NCBI GenBank assembly: GCA_025997935.1 | Contig: BNVG01000037.1 | Span: 1 to 15,599, forward strand | Length of the DNA: 15,599 nt | Direction of reading: 5' to 3' | DNA from: Synergistales bacterium | GTDB taxonomy: Bacteria; Synergistota; Synergistia; Synergistales; Aminobacteriaceae | Shown: positions 1 through 7,640 of the stretch, one piece after another | Layout: each line of letters begins with the position of its first letter | How positions within the stretch are numbered: position 1 is the stretch's first letter | The notes under the pieces: generated by a model | Seen by the model: only the letters and a program-made list of their open reading frames with translations | Told to the model about the DNA's origin: nothing | The model's database searches: none | Position numbers and translations under genes: made by a program

Positions 1-127
1 TTCTCCCAAAAACACGCTGAGGTTGAAAAAACGCAGAGCAAACAAAACCGACAAAAACACTAAAGAATAGGCGGCGTCAGCGAAGCGAAACGCAAAACGC
101 GCGCCGCTGTTGTAAACTCCCTGAAAC
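1..127. repeat. 127-bp direct repeat, copy A (cbiQ fragment at window start)
   Basis: Bases 1-127 are identical to 4737-4863 in the same orientation. In that second place they are the 3' part of cbiQ, on the minus strand. The match ends at base 127: base 128 is g, whereas 4864 is c. From about base 121 the sequence also reads in the carB frame (L-K-R-I-I-D before the E-K-P-D of CarB). The junction therefore fuses the end of cbiQ to the inside of carB, with CTGAAAC possibly shared by both. The length equals 127, a common largest k-mer size in de Bruijn assemblers. This suggests a contig starting at a graph branch rather than a normal gene order; a true tandem duplication or circle would look the same. 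Confidence 0.95.
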
Positions 128-138
128 GAATTATAGAC

Positions 139-3100
139 TTGGAGAAGCCGGACAGCGTTCTGCCCACGCTCGGAGGGCAAACGGCGTTGACGCTGGCCAT
201 GCAACTGGCTCGCCCAAGCCCCGGCTCGCGGCGCGAGAGCTTTCTTGAGCAGCGAGGCGTAAAGCTCCTCGGCGCTTCGCCTGAAACGATAGACAAGGCC
301 GAAGACAGACAGATATTCAAAAACACAATGGAAAAATTGGGTCAGCCCTGCGTCCCCTCCGTGGTCGTCACGGACGTGAACAAGGCTTTGGCTTTCGCCG
401 AGGAGATAGGCTACCCCGTTGTGGTGCGCCCGGCTTTCACGCTCGGCGGCACGGGGGGCGGCATAGCGCCGGACGCGGGCCGTCTGCGCCAGATAGCGTC
501 AAACGGCCTCCGCCTGTCCCCCATAGGTCAGGCTTTGATTGAAAAATCCGTGGCGGGCTGGAAGGAAATAGAATACGAGGTCATGCGGGACGCTGTCGGC
601 AACGTCATCACGGTTTGCAGTATGGAAAACCTCGACCCCGTCGGGGTACACACCGGGGACAGCATCGTAGTGGCCCCGGCTTTGACTCTGTCGGACAAGG
701 AATATCAGATGCTGAGGACGGCTTCCCTCGACATTATCTCAGATCTCAAAATAGAGGGGGGATGCAACTGTCAGTTCGCGCTCAATCCAGGTAGTATGGA
801 GTACGCCGTTATTGAGGTCAACCCGCGCGTCTCACGCTCGTCCGCCCTCGCGTCAAAAGCCACGGGCTACCCTATAGCGAAAGTGGCGGCGCGTATCGCC
901 ATAGGCTACACATTAGACGAGATACCGAACGCCGTCACGGGCAAAACCTGCGCCTGTTTCGAGCCCGCGCTTGACTACGTGGCCGTCAAATTCCCAAAAT
1001 GGCCCTTCGATAAATTCGTCTACAGCCCGAGGACGCTCGGTACGCAGATGAAGGCCACGGGCGAAGTCATGTCTCTCTCCGACAGCTTCGAGTCCGCGCT
1101 TATGAAGGCGGTGAGGGGCGCTGAAATATCCCTTCAGACTCTGCGCCTGCCCAAGCTGGCGTCGCTTTCGGATGAGGCGTTGCTACAAAGCGTAGCGACG
1201 GCTACTGACGAACGCCTCTTTCAGGTTTTCGAGCTGCTGTCGCGCGGCGTGAGCTGTGAAAAAATCAACGCGGTCACGAAAATAGACATGTGGTTTTTGC
1301 GTAAGATTCAGAACTTAGCGGAATATGAGAAGCAAATATCATCCTCGCCCCTCTCGACGCGCGCGTATCTCGAGGGCAAGCGCCTTGGCTATACGGACGC
1401 GGTTCTTGAAAAGCTCTCGGGCCGCGCTATACCGGAACGCCTTGTGCCCGTCTATAATATGGTCGATACCTGCGCGGCCGAGTTCGAGGCCCTGACGCCG
1501 TATTTTTACGCGTCCACAAACTTTACGAAGCCAGCGAGCGTTATTGACGCAAAGCCCGACCGCGACAGACCAATTGTCGTTTTGGGCTCCGGCCCCATAC
1601 GCATAGGGCAGGGCATAGAGTTCGACTATTCGAGCGTGCAGTGCGTCAAAGCCCTGAAAAAGCTCGGACACACCGTCGTCACGATAAATAACAACCCCGA
1701 AACTGTTTCCACGGATTTCGACACGTCGGACAGGCTATATTTCGAACCCCTCACGCCGGAGGACGTGCTTAACATTTTGGAGCGTGAAAACCCAAAGGGC
1801 GTGGTGGTGGCGTACGGCGGGCAGACGGCCATAAAGCTCACCAACGTTATAGCGCGGCGCGGGTGGAATATCTTGGGAACCCCGAGCGACAGCATAGATA
1901 TGGCCGAGGACAGAGAGCGCTTCGACGCGCTGCTCGAGGAGCTTCATATCATGCGCCCTGAGGGCGCCAGCGTTATGAATACCGAAGAGGCGCTCTCGGC
2001 TGCCCGTCGTCTCGGATACCCCGTGCTTGTGCGTCCCTCTTATGTTTTGGGCGGGCAGAACATGAATATAGCCTTTTCTGACGACGACGTGAGGGAATTT
2101 ATGAAGATAATTCTCTCACACGGTATAGAGAAGCCCGTTTTGGTGGACAAATACCTCAAAGGCATTGAGATAGAGGTCGACGCGATATGCGACGGGCACG
2201 ATATTCTTATTCCCGGCATTATGGAGCATATCGAGCGTACCGGGATTCACTCAGGCGACTCTATTGCCGTCTACCCGGCGCGTCACATAGACGACCGCCT
2301 CATCGAGCGGGTAGTGGATCACAGTCGGCGTTTGGCCCTGGCCCTCAAGACGCGCGGGCTTGTCAATATTCAGTATATAGTCTATGAAAACGAGACGCTT
2401 GCGCGTAAACAGGAGATTTACGTCATAGAGGTAAACCCCCGCGCCTCGCGCACCGTTCCATACATCACGAAAGTCACGGGCGTGCCTATGGTGGAGCTGG
2501 CCACGCGCGCCATGCTCGGCGAGAAACTCGGCGGCATGGGCTACGGAACGGGGCTTTATCCGCCGTCTCCTTACGTCGCCGTGAAAGTCCCCGTTTTTTC
2601 TTTCGAGAAACTGCATGACGTCGATACGCAGCTTGGCCCCGAGATGAAATCGACCGGCGAGGTGCTTGGGATAGGGAAGACCTTCGAGGAGGCTATGTTC
2701 AAGGGGCTTACAGCCGCCGGGTACAAAACGCGCCGCGACGGCGGGGTTTTTCTGAGCGTGAGGGATAACGACAAGGATGAAATAGTCGATGTGGCCAAAA
2801 AATACGCGCAATTGGATTTTCCGCTCTACGCCACAAAGGGCACTGCGGCCGTGTTGTCCGCCGCCGGCTTAGCCTCCATAGTCGTGCCCAAGATACACGA
2901 GGCCGCTTCTCCGCAGGCGTGGGATACCTTGCCCATAGTTGAGCTTTTAGAGAGCGGCAAAGTGCGTTACGTCGTCTCCACGTCGGCGCGCGGGCGCGAC
3001 CCGGCGCGGGACAGCGTGAAAATCCGCTCACTCGCCACGCGTCTTGGCATTCCGTGTCTAACATCCATAGACACGGCGATGGCCGTGGCCGAAAGCCTTC

Positions 3101-4020
3101 ACAGCCGCTACGAAGAAAAGAACACAGAGCTTGTGGACATAAACTATATGCGCGCGTCCAGGAAAAAAATCACGTTTGTAAAAATGCACAGTTGCGGGAA
3201 GGACGACATATACTTCGACTGCTTCAACGCGGCCCGGGGTCAGGAGATAGACTCGCCCGAGTCATTGGCCGTCATGTTTGCCGACAGGCATAGAGGCGTT
3301 GGCAGCTACGGCGTGGCACTCATCTGCCCGCCGGACGACAAGAGCAACGACGCCCGTATGCGTATGTTCAACATGGACGGAAGCGAGGGCCTGATGAGCG
3401 GAAGCGCCATAGCCTGTATCGGTATGCACGTCTACGAAAAGGGATACACAAGCGGTCGAAAGCTGATGAGAATAGAGACTTGGAGCGGCGTCAAGGAACT
3501 CGAGGTATTTACGCGCTACGGACACGCGTTCTCCGCGCGCGTAAACATGGGAAAGCCGCGCTTCGAGCCGGCGAGCATCCCCGTCAGACTTGACGGGGAC
3601 AGAGTTATAGGCAGGGCGGTGAACATAGGCGATCTGTCGTTTTCATTGAGTTGCGTATCAATGGGAAACCCGCACTGCGTCCTGTTTCGCGATGACGTCG
3701 ATATGTTCGACATATCTCGCGTAGGCCCGCTCTTGGAGTGCGCGTCCATATTCCCGGAGCGCGCTAACGTGGAGTTTGCGCGCGTACTTGACGACGAGAC
3801 TATCCGTATGCGTATCTGGGAAAGAGGCGACGGCGAAACTCCCGCGAGCGGCACAGGCTCCTGCGCGGTCGCGGTGGCGGCGGTCGAAAACGGCCTTTGC
3901 CCTCCGGGGCGAATCCGCGTAATACAGCCGGGAGGCGAGATGTACGTGGAGTACGACGGCAAGACCGTACACCTGAGTTGCGAGGTTCATGTATCGTTCG
4001 AGGGGCAGTTAGAGATTTAA
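139..4020 (+). CDS. carB: Carbamoyl-phosphate synthase large chain, 5'-truncated, fused to a DapF-like domain
   Basis: CarB makes carbamoyl phosphate from bicarbonate, two ATP and glutamine-derived ammonia, for pyrimidine and arginine synthesis. The frame joins the family at E-K-P-D...P-T-L-G-G-Q, so about 80 N-terminal residues are missing. TTG at 139 is only the first start-like codon after an in-frame stop at 61, not the real start. In the numbering from 139, the first ATP-grasp half runs to ~320, an oligomerisation region to ~465, the second half (V-L-G-S-G-P-I-R-I-G-Q, ~480) to ~870, and an MGS-type allosteric domain covers ~877-995. Residues ~1009-1293 are a complete DapF fold (F-N-M-D-G-S-E at 1077-1083, M-G-N-P-H at 1175-1179, E-R-A-N-V-E-F at 1207-1213, W-E-R-G-D-G-E-T at 1227-1234). 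In it the catalytic cysteines of M-C-G-N-G and A-C-G-T-G are Ser1087 and Ser1237. CarB identity is certain. Epimerase activity is unlikely. Confidence 0.93.
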   Translation: MEKPDSVLPTLGGQTALTLAMQLARPSPGSRRESFLEQRGVKLLGASPETIDKAEDRQIFKNTMEKLGQPCVPSVVVTDVNKALAFAEEIGYPVVVRPAFTLGGTGGGIAPDAGRLRQIASNGLRLSPIGQALIEKSVAGWKEIEYEVMRDAVGNVITVCSMENLDPVGVHTGDSIVVAPALTLSDKEYQMLRTASLDIISDLKIEGGCNCQFALNPGSMEYAVIEVNPRVSRSSALASKATGYPIAKVAARIAIGYTLDEIPNAVTGKTCACFEPALDYVAVKFPKWPFDKFVYSPRTLGTQMKATGEVMSLSDSFESALMKAVRGAEISLQTLRLPKLASLSDEALLQSVATATDERLFQVFELLSRGVSCEKINAVTKIDMWFLRKIQNLAEYEKQISSSPLSTRAYLEGKRLGYTDAVLEKLSGRAIPERLVPVYNMVDTCAAEFEALTPYFYASTNFTKPASVIDAKPDRDRPIVVLGSGPIRIGQGIEFDYSSVQCVKALKKLGHTVVTINNNPETVSTDFDTSDRLYFEPLTPEDVLNILERENPKGVVVAYGGQTAIKLTNVIARRGWNILGTPSDSIDMAEDRERFDALLEELHIMRPEGASVMNTEEALSAARRLGYPVLVRPSYVLGGQNMNIAFSDDDVREFMKIILSHGIEKPVLVDKYLKGIEIEVDAICDGHDILIPGIMEHIERTGIHSGDSIAVYPARHIDDRLIERVVDHSRRLALALKTRGLVNIQYIVYENETLARKQEIYVIEVNPRASRTVPYITKVTGVPMVELATRAMLGEKLGGMGYGTGLYPPSPYVAVKVPVFSFEKLHDVDTQLGPEMKSTGEVLGIGKTFEEAMFKGLTAAGYKTRRDGGVFLSVRDNDKDEIVDVAKKYAQLDFPLYATKGTAAVLSAAGLASIVVPKIHEAASPQAWDTLPIVELLESGKVRYVVSTSARGRDPARDSVKIRSLATRLGIPCLTSIDTAMAVAESLHSRYEEKNTELVDINYMRASRKKITFVKMHSCGKDDIYFDCFNAARGQEIDSPESLAVMFADRHRGVGSYGVALICPPDDKSNDARMRMFNMDGSEGLMSGSAIACIGMHVYEKGYTSGRKLMRIETWSGVKELEVFTRYGHAFSARVNMGKPRFEPASIPVRLDGDRVIGRAVNIGDLSFSLSCVSMGNPHCVLFRDDVDMFDISRVGPLLECASIFPERANVEFARVLDDETIRMRIWERGDGETPASGTGSCAVAVAAVENGLCPPGRIRVIQPGGEMYVEYDGKTVHLSCEVHVSFEGQLEI

Positions 4021-4023
4021 GGA

Positions 4024-4728
4024 CTACAACCCGCATTCATCGAGTAGCGCCGCGTCGGCCAAAATGGTCTTTGTATCGCCGTCCGCGCGCACCTGCCCCT
4101 CTTGCAACAGAATGGTTCTGCCGCACAGCTCCGACGCTAAGGCTATATCGTGAGTGGCTATCAGCATCGCTTGCGGCAGACCTCTCAGTATCTCTATCAG
4201 CCTTCGCCTTGAGCGTCCGTCCAAAAAAGACGTCGGTTCATCCATCAGTAAGACGGACGGCTCCATCACCAAAATGCCGGCCAGCGCGGCGAGGCGTTTT
4301 TCCCCTCCTGACAACCTGTGCGTCATGCGCTCTCTGAGGTGAGAAATGCCGAGCTGGGTTAAGACCGCGTTCGCGCGGTCGGCTATTTCCGGTTCGGAGA
4401 CTCCGTAGTTGCGGGGGCCGAACGCGACATCCTCGTACAATGACGGCATAAAGAGCTGGTCGTCAGGGTTTTGAAACGCCATTCCGACCTTGCTTCGCAG
4501 ATGGCGTAGCGTATCTTTTGTCGTTATGGCGTTATCAATAGCCACCTCTCCCGACTCGGGATGAACCACTCCGACAAGCGTCAGGAGGAGCGTGGACTTT
4601 CCCGCGCCGTTCGCGCCGAGAAGCGCGACTCTTTCGCCGTCGGACAAGGAAAACGTGACTCCGCGCAGGGCGCGGCGCGCGTCTTCGGCGTCGTATTTTA
4701 CGTTCAGGTTTACGACTTCCAATTTCAT
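4024..4728 (-). CDS. cbiO: Cobalt/nickel ECF transporter, ATP-binding subunit CbiO
   Basis: This is the cytoplasmic ABC ATPase that powers the energy-coupling-factor cobalt/nickel importer encoded by this operon. The 234-residue protein shows Walker A G-A-N-G-A-G-K-S-T (~39-47), the Q-loop F-Q-N-P-D-D-Q, the signature L-S-G-G-E-K, Walker B V-L-L-M-D-E-P-T, the D-loop and an H-loop histidine in I-A-T-H-D. Its length is somewhat shorter than usual for CbiO (~270), mainly at the C-terminus. The ATG overlaps the cbiQ stop (ATGA), and GGGAG lies about 10 bases upstream, so translation is coupled to cbiQ. The stop codon is only 3 bases from the stop of the convergent carB-dapF gene. A general ECF ATPase for a vitamin importer is possible from sequence alone, but the cbiM and cbiQ neighbours argue for metal. 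Confidence 0.95.
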   Translation of the reverse strand: MKLEVVNLNVKYDAEDARRALRGVTFSLSDGERVALLGANGAGKSTLLLTLVGVVHPESGEVAIDNAITTKDTLRHLRSKVGMAFQNPDDQLFMPSLYEDVAFGPRNYGVSEPEIADRANAVLTQLGISHLRERMTHRLSGGEKRLAALAGILVMEPSVLLMDEPTSFLDGRSRRRLIEILRGLPQAMLIATHDIALASELCGRTILLQEGQVRADGDTKTILADAALLDECGL

Positions 4729-5525
4729 CTGACGAGTTCTCCCAAAAACACGCTGAGGTTGAAAAAACGCAGAGCAAACAAAACCGACAAAAACACTAAA
4801 GAATAGGCGGCGTCAGCGAAGCGAAACGCAAAACGCGCGCCGCTGTTGTAAACTCCCTGAAACCCGCGGCATTTCATTGCCTGATATACGTTCTCGCCCC
4901 TGTCGAAACTACGCAGGACGAGCTGCCCCAGGAAACTGCCCATGTCCTTCATTTGTATCATTCGTGTCTGTGGCGAACGTAGCGTGTAGGCCGTGAACAT
5001 CGAATACGCCTCGGATATAAGCGCAAAGAGATAGCGATACGTCATAACAAACTGCAAACTGATTACTCTGGGCATCCCCAAGCGCGTCAGCTGCCGCGTT
5101 ATGTCCGCAAAAGGCGTCGTGGCCGCCAATATAAGCACGGCCAAGACGGAGAGTAGCGTTTTTTGCATAATGGACACAAAAGACAGCATACCAAAAGTGA
5201 CTGAGAACGACCCTAAAACAAAGGCCGGTTCGCGCAGAAAAAACAGGTTGCTGGCTCCGCCCATGAGAGAAAACGGCAGAGCCGCCATGAGCCTCCCCAT
5301 AAGCAAGCGATAAGGTATGCCCGCTATGGGCATGATTATCGCGGGGTAAAATATAAACGCCATAAGCCCGCTCACGTCCCGGGAGGGAAAAGACAGAACA
5401 GTTATCACGTAGGCTATGGTCGTCGCCAGCTTTACGGCGGGGTGCAGACGGTGAATGGGAGATTTACCCATAGCAAGACGTTCCAAGCTGTCTATCCCGT
5501 TTACGCTCCCACGCAAAGTCGGCAT
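4725..5525 (-). CDS. cbiQ: Cobalt/nickel ECF transporter, transmembrane subunit CbiQ
   Basis: This is the membrane T-component that couples ATP hydrolysis by CbiO to the substrate-binding component CbiM. The 266-residue protein is strongly hydrophobic with several membrane spans. Near residues 207-230 it carries the family hallmark R-S-F-D-R-G-E-N-V-Y-Q-A-M and then C-R-G-F-Q-G, the cytoplasmic coupling region that contacts the ATPase. It lies 17 bases after cbiM and overlaps cbiO by 4 bases. No good ribosome-binding site precedes its ATG (the spacer is A-rich), so coupling to cbiM translation is likely. The 127 bases 4737-4863 inside its 3' end recur exactly at the start of the window. Confidence 0.94.
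   Translation of the reverse strand: MPTLRGSVNGIDSLERLAMGKSPIHRLHPAVKLATTIAYVITVLSFPSRDVSGLMAFIFYPAIIMPIAGIPYRLLMGRLMAALPFSLMGGASNLFFLREPAFVLGSFSVTFGMLSFVSIMQKTLLSVLAVLILAATTPFADITRQLTRLGMPRVISLQFVMTYRYLFALISEAYSMFTAYTLRSPQTRMIQMKDMGSFLGQLVLRSFDRGENVYQAMKCRGFQGVYNSGARFAFRFADAAYSLVFLSVLFALRFFNLSVFLGELVR
4737..4863. repeat. 127-bp direct repeat, copy B (inside cbiQ)
   Basis: This is the copy in its natural context: the cbiQ reading frame runs through both edges without a break. It is identical to bases 1-127. If the repeat reflects a real joint, the repeating unit is 4,736 bases, holding carB (partial)-dapF, cbiO and the end of cbiQ. Confidence 0.95.
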
Positions 5526-5542
5526 TTTTGTCTTTTAGATTC

Positions 5543-6535
5543 TTATTTTTTGATTTTTGCGACGGCAAAACCGACGCCGCCGGCGATAGCCAAAGTAATG
5601 ACGCTTCCCACAATTCCGGCCGTAGCTGTCTCAATCGGCGCGCCTTCGCCTCCGGCAAAGGCGTAGTCCGGCATAAACGCGGTTCGCTCGATAACGCCGC
5701 CCATAGTTTCGTAGACGCCCCCCGCCCGCTCAATGTCCGCACTTCCCGTTATACCCTCGATTGACCACTCTAACCCGTCGGGATACGCCGAGGCGAAGAT
5801 GGACAGCCCGCCTCCGACGAGCGCGGTCAAAACCAAAAGGGGCGCTATGACTTTTTTCATGGAAAGATGGGGCGCGAGTTTTGTCTCAAAAGCGACGCTC
5901 GACAGCAATTCGGGGCGTGCGCTTTGTATGAAGTTCAGCACAGACGCCGTGATTACACCCTCAATGAGGCCAATGGCCAAATGTATGGGTTGCATCAAAA
6001 CGAGAAACGACTTAAAGGGCAACTCAGCGACGCCCGACAAATACGTTTCAAGAACGACGCCGAACGATCCCGCCTGCAACCCCAGCACAACAGAAACAAT
6101 AGACGCCAAAAGAACGTTCCGCCTCGTCAGACCCATTTTGGCTATAGGCTGATAGAAGATTTTGTAAGACAAAAGGCAGGCGCAAACGCCCATGTTGAAC
6201 ACGTTGCACCCATAGGCCAAAAGCCCTCCGTCCGCGAAGAAAAGACACTGAACCAATAAAACGGAGGCGAGGACTATAAGCGCCGGAAACGGCCCCAAAA
6301 GCGCGGCCAGCAAAACGCCCCCGCCTATGTGCCCGCTCGACCCCGTACCGGGAATCGTGAAGTTTATCATCTGAGCGGCGAAGACGAACGCCCCCATGAC
6401 GCCCATCATGGGGATCTTCTTTTCGTCTAAGCCGTCTTTTGAAATTCTCTTGACGGCGTAGGCGATAGTCGCAACGCTGACGGCGGTCATCGCGCCTCCG
6501 ACAGCCGGGGAAAGCAAAGCGTCGGCCATGTGCAT
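5543..6535 (-). CDS. cbiM: Cobalt/nickel ECF transporter substrate-binding subunit, CbiM/NikM with C-terminal PDGLE domain
   Basis: This is the membrane S-component that binds Co2+ or Ni2+. The chosen ATG at 6535 gives the N-terminus M-H-M-A-D-A-L-L-S-P. In CbiM/NikM proteins this N-terminal amine and His2 form the metal site, so the start matters. A GGAGG lies 8 bases upstream. The frame is open for 24 more codons, but they lack CbiM character. Residues 1-~215 are the CbiM core with about six membrane spans. After a span at ~227-247 comes P-D-G-L-E-W (from residue 252), an extracytoplasmic loop and a last span. This is the PDGLE domain that takes the place of a separate CbiN/NikN. The protein has 330 residues and is the first gene of cbiM-cbiQ-cbiO. 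Cobalt or nickel cannot be decided from sequence. Confidence 0.93.
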   Translation of the reverse strand: MHMADALLSPAVGGAMTAVSVATIAYAVKRISKDGLDEKKIPMMGVMGAFVFAAQMINFTIPGTGSSGHIGGGVLLAALLGPFPALIVLASVLLVQCLFFADGGLLAYGCNVFNMGVCACLLSYKIFYQPIAKMGLTRRNVLLASIVSVVLGLQAGSFGVVLETYLSGVAELPFKSFLVLMQPIHLAIGLIEGVITASVLNFIQSARPELLSSVAFETKLAPHLSMKKVIAPLLVLTALVGGGLSIFASAYPDGLEWSIEGITGSADIERAGGVYETMGGVIERTAFMPDYAFAGGEGAPIETATAGIVGSVITLAIAGGVGFAVAKIKK

Positions 6536-6595
6536 AATAAATTCCTCCAGAATAAAATTTTTTGGCAAATAATTTTCAATTAACTTTGCGCGGAT

Positions 6596-6604
6596 ATAGT
6601 AGCA
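6596..6604 (-). promoter_or_regulatory. Predicted extended -10 promoter of cbiMQO
   Basis: On the minus strand the sequence reads TGCTACTAT, an extended -10 (TGn plus a TATAAT-like hexamer), about 60 bases before the cbiM ATG. No clear -35 hexamer sits at 16-18 bases, but the upstream DNA is AT-rich. The predicted leader of ~54 bases has no room for a cobalamin or NiCo riboswitch. Confidence 0.45.
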
Positions 6605-6626
6605 CAAAAAAATAAATTTGTGTTAT
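6599..6626. promoter_or_regulatory. Inverted repeat overlapping the cbiM promoter, candidate operator
   Basis: GTAGCACAAA (6599-6608) and TTTGTGTTAT (6617-6626) form an imperfect palindrome, TAnCACAAA-N8-TTTGTGnTA, that overlaps the predicted cbiM -10. A third TTTGTGCTAC copy (6667-6676) overlaps the glyQ -10. The placement fits a repressor site, but no regulator is identified and the region is AT-rich. Confidence 0.35.
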
Positions 6627-6670
6627 TAAATTGAAAACCGAGTGGCGCGAATATTAAAAATCTTATTTTG

Positions 6671-6679
6671 TGCTACAAT
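6671..6679 (+). promoter_or_regulatory. Predicted extended -10 promoter of glyQS
   Basis: TGCTACAAT is an extended -10 element with transcription expected near 6686, giving a leader of ~43 bases to the glyQ start. No convincing -35 is seen. The leader is far too short for a T-box, a common control element of glycyl-tRNA synthetase genes in Firmicutes. Confidence 0.5.
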
Positions 6680-6728
6680 GTTTCGTTAGTTAATAGTGTA
6701 AAATCATGGGCTTTGGAGGCATGTCATT

Positions 6729-7640
6729 TTGAACTTTCAGGATATTTATTTCAGATTGGAACGATTCTGGGCCGATCAGGGTTGCGTTGTGCAGCAGCCG
6801 TACGACATAGAGGTCGGGGCGGGCACCATGAACCCCGCCACGTCGCTTCGCGTCCTCGGGCCAGAGCCTTGGCGCGTGGCTTACGTCCAGCCGTCAAGAC
6901 GCCCCAGCGACGGGCGATACGGAGAAAACCCAAACCGCCTTCAGCATTATTACCAATATCAGGTCATAATCAAACCCGCGCCGTCAAACATCTTAGACCT
7001 CTACATACAAAGCCTCGCCGCTCTTGGCATAAACCCCCAGGAGCACGACATCCGCTTTGTGGAAGACGACTGGGAGAACCCGACCATAGGCGCTTGGGGG
7101 CTTGGCTGGGAGGTTTGGTTGGACGGCATGGAAGTGACGCAGTTCACGTATTTTCAACAGGTCGGCGGCGTGGATATGACGCTCGTGCCGGCCGAGATAA
7201 CCTACGGACTTGAGCGCATAGCCATGTACGTCCAAAAGACGGAGAGCGTCTACAACCTCGCGTGGAGCGGCAAAGTCACTTACGGCGACGTGTATTTCAA
7301 CAACGAGGTTGAATATTCTCACTACAACTTCGAGCTCGCGGACGTCCCGATGCTTTTTCAGCTCTTCAACCTCTATGAGGCGGAGGCGCGGCGAGTCTTG
7401 GAGAAGGGCTTTGTGCAGCCGGCTTATGACTACGTGCTAAAGTGCTCTCATTCGTTCAACCTGCTCGACGCTCGAAACGCCATCAGCGTGACGGAGCGCA
7501 CGGGCTATATCGGGCGCATAAGGGCTTTGGCGAGCCAATGCTGCGCCGGCTACGTCGCCATGCGGGAAAAAATGAACCATCCCCTTATGGACAAATTTGA
7601 CGATACGGTAACAACGAGTACGATTGGAGGCGCTGAATAA
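6729..7640 (+). CDS. glyQ: Glycyl-tRNA synthetase alpha subunit
   Basis: This is the catalytic alpha subunit of the bacterial heterotetrameric glycyl-tRNA synthetase. It activates glycine with ATP and, together with GlyS, charges tRNA-Gly. The 303-residue protein is of normal length. It shows the class II core: [15 protein letters not shown] near residue 22, motif 2 ([16 protein letters not shown]) near 60, and motif 3 (Y-G-L-E-R-I-A-M-Y) near 160. Translation starts at TTG 6729, with GGAGG 9 bases upstream. The ATG at 6721 is in another frame, gives only three codons, and sits too close to the Shine-Dalgarno to compete well. The stop overlaps the glyS start by one base (TAATG). Confidence 0.97.
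   Translation: MNFQDIYFRLERFWADQGCVVQQPYDIEVGAGTMNPATSLRVLGPEPWRVAYVQPSRRPSDGRYGENPNRLQHYYQYQVIIKPAPSNILDLYIQSLAALGINPQEHDIRFVEDDWENPTIGAWGLGWEVWLDGMEVTQFTYFQQVGGVDMTLVPAEITYGLERIAMYVQKTESVYNLAWSGKVTYGDVYFNNEVEYSHYNFELADVPMLFQLFNLYEAEARRVLEKGFVQPAYDYVLKCSHSFNLLDARNAISVTERTGYIGRIRALASQCCAGYVAMREKMNHPLMDKFDDTVTTSTIGGAE

Noticed and set aside
2251-2811. 186-residue minus-strand frame inside carB
   Set aside because: Antisense shadow of a strongly conserved carB region; no recognisable domain.
6536-6728. Possible cobalamin or NiCo riboswitch, or a glycine T-box
   Set aside because: The predicted leaders are ~54 and ~43 bases, too short for any of these, and I see no B12-box or T-box-like sequence.
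6721-6732. Three-codon upstream frame (ATG TCA TTT TGA) overlapping the glyQ TTG start
   Set aside because: Its ATG is only one base from the Shine-Dalgarno core, so initiation there should be poor. There is no evidence for a regulatory role.
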